This document shows positions 8,006 through 15,691 of a stretch of 64,000 nt of DNA, in pieces. Both the position numbers and the translations under genes were made by a program. The notes beneath the pieces are model-generated. The model worked only from the letters and a program-made list of their open reading frames with translations, was not told the origin of the DNA and ran no database searches. The stretch is taken from positions 4,092,001-4,156,000 of the forward strand of contig NC_018721.1 of assembly GCF_000153485.2 (NCBI RefSeq), given 5' to 3'. Numbering within the stretch: the first letter of the stretch is position 1; the number at the start of each line of letters is the position of its first letter. This DNA is from Psychroflexus torquis ATCC 700755 (GTDB taxonomy: Bacteria; Bacteroidota; Bacteroidia; Flavobacteriales; Flavobacteriaceae).

Positions 8006-9076
8006 ATGGAAAGACCACATAATTTTAGTGCTGGCCCTTGTATACTTCCCTTAGAAGTCTTTGAAAAGGCCTCACAATCGGTTATTGACTTGGATAATTC
8101 TGGACTTTCTATTTTGGAAATTTCTCATAGAAGTACAGCATTTGTGGGGATTATAGAGAAAGCAAGAGAACTTGCACTACAGCATCTTAATTTACAGGAC
8201 AAAGGTTATAAAGCCTTATTTTTACAAGGAGGAGCTAGTATGCAGTTTTTAATGACAGCCTATAATTTATTAGAAAAGAAAGCAGGCTACTTAGACACTG
8301 GAACTTGGGCTTCTAATGCTATAAAAGAAGCTAATAATTTTGGAAAAACTGAAGTTTTGGCCAGTTCAAAAAGTAGCAATTATAACTATATCCCAAAAGA
8401 TTTTCTGGTCCCGGAAGGCTTAGATTATCTTCACTATACGAGTAATAACACCATCTACGGGACTCAAATGAAGACGTTCCCAAAAAAAGAAAATACGCCT
8501 TTAGTTTGTGATATGAGTAGCGATATTTTCTCTCGCCAACTCGACTATTCCCAATTTGATTTGATCTACGCTGGGGCACAAAAAAATATGGGGCCTGCTG
8601 GAGCAACTCTCATTGTAGTGAAAGAGGATATTTTGGGCAAGGTTTCTAGAGCAATACCTTCTATGATGGATTACCAATTAATGATCAAAAAGGAGAGTAT
8701 GTTCAATACGCCTCCAGTATTTTCGATCTACGTCTCTATGTTAAATTTGGAATGGCTATCTAGAAATGGTGGTGTTCCTTCTATAGAGAAAAAGAACAAA
8801 GCCAAAGCTGATTTAATTTATTCTGAGATTGATAGAAACCCGCTATTTAAAGGATTTACAGCCTTAGAGGACCGTTCCATGATGAATGCAACATTCTCAT
8901 TAAAAGATGAACAACTTGGTCCTAAATTTGACAAGTTATGGAAAGCTAGCCATATCAATGGCTTAAACGGTCACCGAAGCGTAGGAGGGTATAGAGCTTC
9001 TATGTACAATGCATTGACTCTAGATAGCGTTAAAGTACTTGTAGACGTGATGAAAAATTTTGAAAAAACCGCATAA
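8006..9076 (+). CDS. serC: phosphoserine aminotransferase
   Basis: PLP-dependent transamination of 3-phosphohydroxypyruvate to phosphoserine, the second step of serine synthesis; in many bacteria it also acts on the B6 precursor phosphohydroxythreonine. It has 356 aa, typical for SerC. The start RPHNFSAGP, the substrate loop near HRS, and AGAQKNMGPAG with the PLP lysine Lys193 are all present, as is the C-terminal NGHRSVGGYRASMYNA. It follows the LuxC-type gene by 11 nt and is followed by a serA homologue, the expected partner. Confidence 0.95.
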   Translation: MERPHNFSAGPCILPLEVFEKASQSVIDLDNSGLSILEISHRSTAFVGIIEKARELALQHLNLQDKGYKALFLQGGASMQFLMTAYNLLEKKAGYLDTGTWASNAIKEANNFGKTEVLASSKSSNYNYIPKDFLVPEGLDYLHYTSNNTIYGTQMKTFPKKENTPLVCDMSSDIFSRQLDYSQFDLIYAGAQKNMGPAGATLIVVKEDILGKVSRAIPSMMDYQLMIKKESMFNTPPVFSIYVSMLNLEWLSRNGGVPSIEKKNKAKADLIYSEIDRNPLFKGFTALEDRSMMNATFSLKDEQLGPKFDKLWKASHINGLNGHRSVGGYRASMYNALTLDSVKVLVDVMKNFEKTA

Positions 9077-9080
9077 AAAA

Positions 9081-10040
9081 ATGAAAATGAAAATTTTAGC
9101 AACAGATGGTCTTTCAGGCATAGGAGTTCAATTACTTGAAAATGCTGGCCATGAAGTTATTATAAAAAAAGTAGCGCAAAACCAGTTATCAGAATACATC
9201 ACCACCAATGAGTTTGATGGTGTTTTGGTCAAAAGGTCTACTCCGCTTACAAAAGTTATTCTTTCTGAAAGCCCAACCTTAAAATTTATTGGTAATTGTG
9301 ATATCATCTCCACTCATATTGATATTGATTTCGCAGAACAAAAAGGGTTGAGCGTTTTTCAGGCGATAACCGCTTCCTCCAATAGTATTGCAGAATTGAC
9401 TATTGGTCATCTCCTCAGCTGTGTAAGACATTTAAAAGATTCTAATAGAGAAATGCCACTCGAAGGTGATAGTAAATTCGACACTTTAAGACACTCTTAT
9501 TCAGCAGGAACCGAGGTTGAAGGTAAAATACTTGGGATTATTGGTTTTGGAAATGTTGGTCAAGAAGTGGCGAAAAAGGCCATTGGCTTAGGGATGAAGG
9601 TTATATATTATGATAAAAATGAAGAGCATGTTGAAATCACTTTAGACTTTTATGATCAACAAGCTGTAAAATTCAATCTTTCATCTTCACCATTGAAAGA
9701 GGTGCTTTCCACTTCAGATTTTGTGAGTCTTCATATAACCACGAAACAAAAAAACTACCTTGTTGGCCCTAAAGAGCTTAAAGAGATGAAGCCTACAGCA
9801 GGACTAATAAATACTTCATACTTTAAAGCTGTAGACGAAGTAGCCTTGGTTAAATCACTTGAAAACAATGAGTTGAGATTTGCTGCATTAGATGTCTTTG
9901 AAGACGAGCCTCAACCTCCTATCCAATTACTGATGAATCCTAAATTGTCCTTGAGCCCAAATATTGGCGGAGCAACACAAGAAACTCAAGATAGAATTGC
10001 TATGGAACTAGCTAATCAAATCCTATCCTTCTTAAACTAA
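9081..10040 (+). CDS. SerA-like 2-hydroxyacid dehydrogenase with altered active site
   Basis: By position and fold this is a D-3-phosphoglycerate dehydrogenase (first step of serine synthesis) without the C-terminal ACT domain, 319 aa from the ATG at 9081. An upstream ATG at 9060 would overlap serC. The Rossmann loop GFGNVGQEVAKKA is intact. However, the catalytic Arg of the usual INxxRG is Tyr247 (INTSYFKAVDE), and the catalytic His of TPHIGG is Asn294 (SPNIGGATQ); only the Glu (Glu276, DVFEDEP) remains. The substrate-side motif usually containing DNID reads DIISTHIDID. Either chemistry is lost or changed, or another serA supplies the pathway. Family secure, activity doubtful. Confidence 0.8.
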   Translation: MKMKILATDGLSGIGVQLLENAGHEVIIKKVAQNQLSEYITTNEFDGVLVKRSTPLTKVILSESPTLKFIGNCDIISTHIDIDFAEQKGLSVFQAITASSNSIAELTIGHLLSCVRHLKDSNREMPLEGDSKFDTLRHSYSAGTEVEGKILGIIGFGNVGQEVAKKAIGLGMKVIYYDKNEEHVEITLDFYDQQAVKFNLSSSPLKEVLSTSDFVSLHITTKQKNYLVGPKELKEMKPTAGLINTSYFKAVDEVALVKSLENNELRFAALDVFEDEPQPPIQLLMNPKLSLSPNIGGATQETQDRIAMELANQILSFLN

Positions 10041-10045
10041 ATCTC

Positions 10046-10807
10046 ATGAAATTTTACGTATTCTGTTTTCTATTTTGGTTGAGTAGTATTGCTTTCGCTC
10101 AAACACAAACAGGTAAAGCTTCTTTTTATGCCGATAAATTTGAAGGTAAACAGACTGCAAGTGGGGAAATTTATAAGCACAACTTACCTACTGCAGCTCA
10201 TAGAAAATTAGCCTTTGGAAGCAAGGTGAAAGTGACAAATCTTCAAAATTATAAAACTGCTATGGTTACCATTAACGATAGAGGCCCTTTTATAAGAGGT
10301 CGCATTATAGACTTGTCAAGATCTGTTGCACAGACTTTAGACATACTAGATAATGGCGTCACAGAGGTGAAAATTGAAGTTTTAAAAAACCAAGATGTTA
10401 ACGTAACTTCAGCTTCTACTTCTACTTCACCTTCCACGCCTCAAACTCCTATTGCTAAGCCTACAACAAATAAAGATAAAACTAATAATAACTCGCAAAT
10501 GCAATCTATAGAGACCTTTGAGGAAAAAGAGTTTTATGAGATAAATATCGATGAAATCACACCAGATTTCTTCGGCGTACAAATTGCGAGTTTCCAGGAT
10601 ACTGATAATCTGTTAAGAATGGTCAATAGGCTAAAAGTAAACTATAACAGTAAAGTGCTTGTACAGGTAAAAACAGTTAGCGGATCCAGGGTCTATACAC
10701 TTATTTTAGGCCAATATAAAAGTAGGAAAGCAGCAGAAAACTTTCAGAGCAGAATGTTGAACAAATATCCTGACTCTTTCATTGTAGATATGACTATAAA
10801 AGATTAA
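10046..10807 (+). CDS. rlpA: RlpA-like septal lytic transglycosylase with SPOR domain
   Basis: Exported 253-aa protein predicted to cleave or bind denuded peptidoglycan at division sites. It has a signal peptide (about 1-19, ending AFAQ) and a double-psi beta-barrel RlpA domain (about 23-115: GKASFYADKFEGKQTASGE and VTINDRGPFIRGRIIDLS). A Ser/Thr/Pro-rich linker (about 120-150) leads to a C-terminal SPOR domain (about 170-253: FGVQIASFQDTDNLLRM and YTLILGQYKSRKAAE). It begins 5 nt after the serA-like gene but is functionally unrelated to it. Confidence 0.88.
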   Translation: MKFYVFCFLFWLSSIAFAQTQTGKASFYADKFEGKQTASGEIYKHNLPTAAHRKLAFGSKVKVTNLQNYKTAMVTINDRGPFIRGRIIDLSRSVAQTLDILDNGVTEVKIEVLKNQDVNVTSASTSTSPSTPQTPIAKPTTNKDKTNNNSQMQSIETFEEKEFYEINIDEITPDFFGVQIASFQDTDNLLRMVNRLKVNYNSKVLVQVKTVSGSRVYTLILGQYKSRKAAENFQSRMLNKYPDSFIVDMTIKD

Positions 10808-10815
10808 ATTTAGAG

Positions 10816-11223
10816 ATGCGCTATTTAATCATACTTCTTCTAGTAGGTTCTGTAATGAGTTGTTCCATACAAAAGCAGGGAACTAAACAGGCTTTCGAGG
10901 ATTCAAAAGTGGACAACGATACCATTAGAATTGCCAACGATTCCCTTGAGTATGAAATCATTATCGTAGAACCTGGTTTTAACGCTTGGCTAGCTTCGCA
11001 AAGACCAAGAGGGTATTATGGACTCAATTACTTAGATCAACGCAATGAATTCTACATTATCATTTATAACATGAGAGTGAACGACCCCATGGGATTTGAT
11101 CCAAATTTATATCCTTTCCGTATAAATTATGAAATGGGTGTCGACTACGGATACGAGGTGAATTATTTACTATACCATTATTTTTTATTTTTTGAAGAAA
11201 AATATAATCAGAGATTGAGATAA
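10816..11223 (+). CDS. flavobacterial lipoprotein, conserved hypothetical
   Basis: A 135-aa protein with a lipoprotein signal (LLLVGSVMSC, Cys16), followed by a conserved block EIIIVEPGFNAWLASQRPRG (about 49-68) and an aromatic-rich C-terminal half with many Tyr and Phe. I recall this pattern from a domain of unknown function in Flavobacteriia (possibly DUF6146) but cannot confirm the number. It is 8 nt after rlpA and probably cotranscribed. Function unknown. Confidence 0.7.
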   Translation: MRYLIILLLVGSVMSCSIQKQGTKQAFEDSKVDNDTIRIANDSLEYEIIIVEPGFNAWLASQRPRGYYGLNYLDQRNEFYIIIYNMRVNDPMGFDPNLYPFRINYEMGVDYGYEVNYLLYHYFLFFEEKYNQRLR

Positions 11224-11229
11224 GGTTTG

Positions 11230-11237
11230 TATTTTTG
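11230..11237 (+). promoter_or_regulatory. -7 box TATTTTTG
   Basis: Exact TAnnTTTG match only 4 nt before the ATG at 11242, which predicts a leaderless transcript for the downstream small membrane protein. Confidence 0.5.
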
Positions 11238-11241
11238 CAAA

Positions 11242-11559
11242 ATGAATAAATTAAAAGAACGCTGGGGCATACAATCCAACTTTCAATTGGTCATCATTTT
11301 TATTGTTTTCGCCATTACAGGTTCATTGTCAGCCTATTCAGCAAAGCCCGTTTTAAATTTTTTGGAGTTAACAAGAGCTTCTTTCCCAGAGCATTTTTTT
11401 GGAGTCTTTAGTTATTACTCATTACGAATATTAATCATTTTTCCAATTTATCAAGTCTTGTTGGTTGCCATTGGTACTCTGTTTGGACAAAATAAATTTT
11501 TCTGGAATTTTGAAAAGAAAATGCTTTCCAGACTTGGACTCGCCTTTCTATTTCAATAA
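11242..11559 (+). CDS. small membrane protein, conserved hypothetical
   Basis: A 105-aa inner-membrane protein with two or three hydrophobic segments (about 14-34, 55-80 and possibly 85-100). It begins MNKLKERWGIQSNFQL and ends in an amphipathic FFWNFEKKMLSRLGL segment, a pattern seen in small flavobacterial membrane proteins of unknown function (possibly DUF6787). I chose the ATG at 11242 because the earlier in-frame TTG-type start at 11227 lies upstream of the promoter box. No catalytic motif is visible. Confidence 0.7.
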   Translation: MNKLKERWGIQSNFQLVIIFIVFAITGSLSAYSAKPVLNFLELTRASFPEHFFGVFSYYSLRILIIFPIYQVLLVAIGTLFGQNKFFWNFEKKMLSRLGLAFLFQ

Positions 11560-11593
11560 AGCTTAAATTTTCTTTTATTTTCTGAAAAAATAG

Positions 11594-11601
11594 TACATTT
11601 G
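11594..11601 (+). promoter_or_regulatory. -7 box TACATTTG
   Basis: TAnnTTTG match followed after 5 nt by ATG ATT AAA CTT TGA (11607-11621), a four-residue mini-ORF. Its stop overlaps the TTG start of the next gene. Confidence 0.45.
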
Positions 11602-11617
11602 CAAAAATGATTAAACT

Positions 11618-11926
11618 TTGAATATCAAACAGCTAATAAGTTTATTACTTTTCATGGTACTCACAACATCCGTTGTGAATACACATGCTCTTAGCCATTT
11701 GTTTGATGACGATATATCTTCAGTAGAACAATGTGAAACATGTGATCAATTTATTGTTACACATTCTAATGATGTTCAGTTTATTTCTCCTATTTTAGAT
11801 GTTGATATTCAAAACTCTTTTGAATATTTAACAATCACACCTAGCATAATAGATATTTCTTTGACTATTATTTTAATGCCTTCAGGTGAGTATTACAACA
11901 AGCCTCCTCCCTCTCTTCTAGTATAG
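11618..11926 (+). CDS. small secreted Cys/His protein ahead of a TonB receptor
   Basis: A 102-aa exported protein, signal peptide about 1-25 (ending THA). The mature N-terminus holds HLFDDD, then CETCDQFIVTH near 38-49, a possible metal-binding cluster of Cys and His. The rest is hydrophobic and plain. The start is a TTG at 11618 preceded by a mini-ORF; the ATG at 11607 is out of frame by one base, so a small frameshift at the 5' end cannot be excluded. Similar small proteins often precede outer-membrane receptors in Bacteroidota. A role in metal handling is an inference from that context. Confidence 0.6.
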   Translation: MNIKQLISLLLFMVLTTSVVNTHALSHLFDDDISSVEQCETCDQFIVTHSNDVQFISPILDVDIQNSFEYLTITPSIIDISLTIILMPSGEYYNKPPPSLLV

Positions 11927-11985
11927 TCTTTTACCCTTCCCTTTTCATTATATACTAGAATACTAATTACATTACACTGAATTAT

Positions 11986-14397
11986 ATGTACCAAAAGTCT
12001 ATTCTTTTGTGCCTATTTATATTTTTTTCATTTGTTACTCAAGCTCAAGATTGTGAGTTAACTATATCAGGAAAAGTGATAGATATACACGATAAATCCC
12101 CTTTATTTGGAGCTGTTGTTCAACTCGTGGGTCTTAATAAAGGCGTTTACACCGATAAAAATGGTTTTTACAAGATTGAAGGTGTCTGTGAGGGTGAAGT
12201 TCAACTCAAAGTTTCTCACCCTTTTTGTGAACCAGAAACAAAAAGTATCAATCTGAAAGAAAATCGTCAAATCAATTTTAAACTTGAACATCATCTTGAA
12301 GAATTGAATGAAGTTTTACTTAAAGGTAAACTTTATAATAACGAATCTAATTCCTCTATATCCAATCAAATAAAGACACAGGAGCTTGAAAAATTTAGCA
12401 ATGCCTCTTTAGGAGATGCACTTAAGAGTATAAGCGGTGTGTCCTCTTTAAATACTGGAAATTCTATTGTTAAACCCATTATACAAGGTTTACATAGCTC
12501 GAGAGTTCTTGTCATCAACGACAATGTGAGACTTCATGACCAACAATGGGGTGTTGATCACGCTCCCAATGTCGATATTAACTCCGCAGCCAATATAACT
12601 GTCATAAAAGGAGCCTCAGCCTTAAAGTATGGTGGTGATGCCATTGGAGGAACCATTGTTATAGAACCCCAAAAAGCACCTATTAAAGACACAATAATGG
12701 GTAAAACTATTCTTAATGCTTCCAGCAATGGCCGAGGGGGAAATATCTCTACAAGTTTCATAAAAGCAAAATCTTCAGGATTTAATTATAGATTTCAGGG
12801 GAGTTTAAAACGTCTTGGTGATCTTGAAGCCCCTGATTACCAACTTACCAATACAGGGCAAAGAGAAAACAATCTCAGTTTGGGGATTGGCCTTAATAAA
12901 ATAGATTATGGGATTGATTTTAGTTATCGGTTAACCAATTCTGAAATTGGTATTTTGAGAGCGTCCCATATAGGAAACGCTAGAGATCTCGTAAATTCTA
13001 TCAACAGACAAGAGCCCTTTTTTATTGAAGATTTTTCTTATACAATCGATAATCCAAAACAAGAAGTGACGCATCAAATATATAAACTGGAAACTTTCAA
13101 AAAAATCAAAAACCTTGGAGAATTAAGTTTACAATATTCTTTTCAGCAAAATAATCGATTGGAGTTTGATATTCGACGTGGTGGACGTGGAGACACACCA
13201 GCTATGGATATGGAACTTAAAACCCACACCCTACTTACTCAACTGGAATGGACGAGTTTGGAGGGTTTTGACTCTAATTTCGGTTTAGAATTCAATGCTC
13301 AGAATAACTTTGTAAATCCAAATACTGGAGTGAGAAGACTTATTCCAGACTATAACATGTACACTGCTGGAATTTTTGCTACCACCGCTTATGATGTGTC
13401 AGAGCGTTGGGATCTAGATGCGGGAGTTCGCTATGATTTTAATACTATAGATGCTGATAAGTTCTATATCACCTCGAGATGGGAAAAATTAGGTTACGAT
13501 CAACTCTTTCCTGAATTTGAAATTGGAGAAGACGGAAATCAGATTTTAACAAATCCGCAGTTCGACTACCACAATATTTCTGCAACTGTAGGGGCAACAT
13601 ATACTTTCAAAAATGATTTTAAATTGATTGGAAATTTAAGTTCAGGGAGTAGAGCACCAAACCCTTCAGAATTGTTTAGTGATGGCTTACACCACAGCAT
13701 TTCTAGTATAGAACTTGGTGATCTTCAGCTCGATTCAGAACAATCCTTTAAAGCAGGAGTCGGATTTCAAGGTGTTGTAGAAAAGTTTGGCTTCAATATT
13801 CAGCCTTACATCAATTATATTGAAGACTTTATAGTATTGGAGCCCAACGGTATAGAAACAACTATAAGAGGAGCTTTCCCTGTGTATGAGTATAGACAAA
13901 CCAATGCAAGACTTTACGGTATAGACGTGAGTGCCAATTATAGCTTTAACAATTTGGAGTTCTTGTCCAATTTTGCTTATGTCAATGGAAGAGATGTCGA
14001 ACAAAATGAGGCACTTATTAATATGCCTCCTTTCAATGTTTCAAATACGATAACCTATTCCAAAAAAGAATGGAATAATTTTTATGTCTCCTTAAATAGC
14101 CAGTTGGTTACTCAACAAAACGAATTTCCTGATAATAATTTTAGAACAGATATCGTCAATACTACTAGTGGCGAATTTGAAGAAGTTGAAGTGGATGTTA
14201 GCTCTACACCAGAAGCTTATCATCTTCTCAATTTTAGTTCAGGATTAGACTTCGACTTTAATAAAACTAAGTTAAGCATCAACGTGATGATTAACAACGT
14301 TTTAAATACTAATTATAGAGATTATCTCAATAGATTAAGATTTTATGCCGATGAAGTTGGCACCAATGCTATGTTACAATTAAAACTCAATTATTAA
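11986..14397 (+). CDS. TonB-dependent outer-membrane receptor, probable metal uptake
   Basis: An 803-aa outer-membrane transporter. It has a signal peptide (1-20, ending TQAQ), a CarboxypepD_reg-like beta-sandwich (about 25-105, ISGKVIDIHDKSPLFGAVV), a plug domain (about 125-235, with IIQGLHSSRVLVINDNVRL and VIKGASALKYGGDAIGG), then a 22-strand barrel ending in an aromatic-type C-terminus (LQLKLNY). The plug motif HDQQWGVDHAPNVD resembles ZnuD-type receptors. With the Cys/His protein before it and a lipoprotein 20 nt behind, zinc or copper is the likely cargo, but no Zur or Fur box was identified. Confidence 0.8.
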   Translation: MYQKSILLCLFIFFSFVTQAQDCELTISGKVIDIHDKSPLFGAVVQLVGLNKGVYTDKNGFYKIEGVCEGEVQLKVSHPFCEPETKSINLKENRQINFKLEHHLEELNEVLLKGKLYNNESNSSISNQIKTQELEKFSNASLGDALKSISGVSSLNTGNSIVKPIIQGLHSSRVLVINDNVRLHDQQWGVDHAPNVDINSAANITVIKGASALKYGGDAIGGTIVIEPQKAPIKDTIMGKTILNASSNGRGGNISTSFIKAKSSGFNYRFQGSLKRLGDLEAPDYQLTNTGQRENNLSLGIGLNKIDYGIDFSYRLTNSEIGILRASHIGNARDLVNSINRQEPFFIEDFSYTIDNPKQEVTHQIYKLETFKKIKNLGELSLQYSFQQNNRLEFDIRRGGRGDTPAMDMELKTHTLLTQLEWTSLEGFDSNFGLEFNAQNNFVNPNTGVRRLIPDYNMYTAGIFATTAYDVSERWDLDAGVRYDFNTIDADKFYITSRWEKLGYDQLFPEFEIGEDGNQILTNPQFDYHNISATVGATYTFKNDFKLIGNLSSGSRAPNPSELFSDGLHHSISSIELGDLQLDSEQSFKAGVGFQGVVEKFGFNIQPYINYIEDFIVLEPNGIETTIRGAFPVYEYRQTNARLYGIDVSANYSFNNLEFLSNFAYVNGRDVEQNEALINMPPFNVSNTITYSKKEWNNFYVSLNSQLVTQQNEFPDNNFRTDIVNTTSGEFEEVEVDVSSTPEAYHLLNFSSGLDFDFNKTKLSINVMINNVLNTNYRDYLNRLRFYADEVGTNAMLQLKLNY

Positions 14398-14417
14398 CAC
14401 AAATTAAATTTTAAAAA

Positions 14418-14993
14418 ATGAAAACTATGAAAACAATTAAATTATTAAGCTTAGGCCTTTTAGCAACGCTCGTTTTTAGCGCCTGTTCTGATGACGATGA
14501 TGCACCACAAGTGATCAACGAAGAAGAAGTGATCACGACTTTGAAGTTAAAACTGACTCCTGAAGGAGGTGGTGAAATTATAACTTTTACTTACAGAGAT
14601 TTGGATGGAGATGGATCCAATCCAGAAATTACAAGTCCATCACTATCTGCGAATACTACCTATACTGGACGTGTAGAATTTTTGAATGAGCTGGAAGACC
14701 CTGCTGAAGACATCACCATTGAGGTTCTTGAAGAAGCTGAAGAGCATCAAGTGTTTTATATTGTAGAGGATTCTTTAAACGCTATTCCTACTTATACTGG
14801 AGCTTTAGACAACGATGGAAACCCTGTTGGTGTAGAATTTAGCTTAGCAATAGGTGATGCTAGCCAAGGTAACTTTACTGTGTTTCTTATTCATGAAGGT
14901 GATAAAAATGCTCCTGGAGCAAGTGAAGGAGATTTAACTGAAGTTGGAGGAGAAACAGATATCGAAGTGACTTTTAATGTCACTGTAGAATAA
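14418..14993 (+). CDS. acidic calycin-like or periplasmic-binding-fold lipoprotein
   Basis: A 191-aa lipoprotein with signal and lipobox VFSACSDDDD (Cys23). The mature part begins with an Asp run and contains GGEIITFTYRDLDGDGSN, where DLDGDG looks like a calcium-type acidic loop, and LSANTTYTGRVEFLNE. Close relatives in Flavobacteriia are, as I recall, annotated as type 1 periplasmic binding fold proteins and often follow TonB receptors, as here with a 20-nt gap. It probably works with the receptor at 11986, for example as a surface ligand-binding partner. That role is inferred. Confidence 0.7.
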   Translation: MKTMKTIKLLSLGLLATLVFSACSDDDDAPQVINEEEVITTLKLKLTPEGGGEIITFTYRDLDGDGSNPEITSPSLSANTTYTGRVEFLNELEDPAEDITIEVLEEAEEHQVFYIVEDSLNAIPTYTGALDNDGNPVGVEFSLAIGDASQGNFTVFLIHEGDKNAPGASEGDLTEVGGETDIEVTFNVTVE

Positions 14994-15025
14994 AAACATG
15001 GCATAAGTTCAACCAACTCTGTCGT

Positions 15026-15120
15026 AAAAAAAGAGCTGTCCAAAATGTTCTGCTGATATTTAAAGTTCTTCCTGAAATAGTCCTTTAAATACTTTAAAAC
15101 ATACAACGGACAGCTTTTTT
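15026..15120. repeat. 95-nt foldback element (terminator or MITE-like remnant)
   Basis: Outer arms AGCTGTCC (15034-15041) and GGACAGCT (15108-15115) are flanked by A and T runs. Nested arms ATGTT/AACAT (15045-15049, 15098-15102) and TTTAAAG/CTTTAAA (15059-15065, 15083-15089) let the whole stretch fold. The termini look like transposon inverted repeats, but the A and T flanks also fit a bidirectional terminator between 14993 and 15260. The remainder, 15121-15259, is AT-rich with nothing else recognisable. Confidence 0.45.
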
Positions 15121-15259
15121 ATGTAACAAATCTAGCAATAATAAAGTATTTTTATTGAATGTATATAAATTATTCTCAAAGCTAAACATACTTAAAAGTG
15201 TAGCATATATAACTCATATCTTTTAAAAAAGAATCCTTACTTTAGACAAAATATATATT

Positions 15260-15691
15260 ATGAAGACAAGAGATGAGGATATTATATCCATACGCGTAGA
15301 AATTCCCAATGCTAAAGTAAGCTCTCTCACCTTAAGCTTGGAATCTTTTCAAAATTCGACCTTAAGACCTATCGCTAAATTTCAAAATGACATTTTACTA
15401 TCTATTTTTGAAAATTATATCATTCGCTATAAAAATGCATTCCATAAACTTGGACATGAGGAAAAGCTTAAATACATTGAGAATACCGTCAAGAAAGACT
15501 CAAAATTTAAAAATCTTATAAGGGGAATCTTTATGGGGCATTTTACAATTGAAGAGTATAAATTTTATATTGAAAATGCTTCTGAAATTAATAAAAGAAT
15601 CATCAATTTAACTAAAGAACGCTTACAAACTGAGATCCACTATTTTGAAAAACAAAGTGCGCAAAACTCTTCCGAGCTTAAAACACCCTAA
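15260..15691 (+). CDS. conserved flavobacterial hypothetical protein
   Basis: A 143-aa, mostly helical cytoplasmic protein. It begins MKTRDEDIISIRVEIPNAK, with a middle LRPIAKFQNDILLSIFENYI and a basic C-terminal half. I recall homologues in Flavobacteriia carrying the misleading label glyoxalase; no glyoxalase metal ligands are visible. Its 3' end overlaps the likely TTG start of corA at 15645 by 47 nt, so the two genes are probably cotranscribed. Function unknown. Confidence 0.7.
   Translation: MKTRDEDIISIRVEIPNAKVSSLTLSLESFQNSTLRPIAKFQNDILLSIFENYIIRYKNAFHKLGHEEKLKYIENTVKKDSKFKNLIRGIFMGHFTIEEYKFYIENASEINKRIINLTKERLQTEIHYFEKQSAQNSSELKTP

Noticed and set aside
11607..11621. Mini-ORF of four codons as a separate gene
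   Set aside because: Too short to claim as a gene; kept only as a possible coupling or indel signal.
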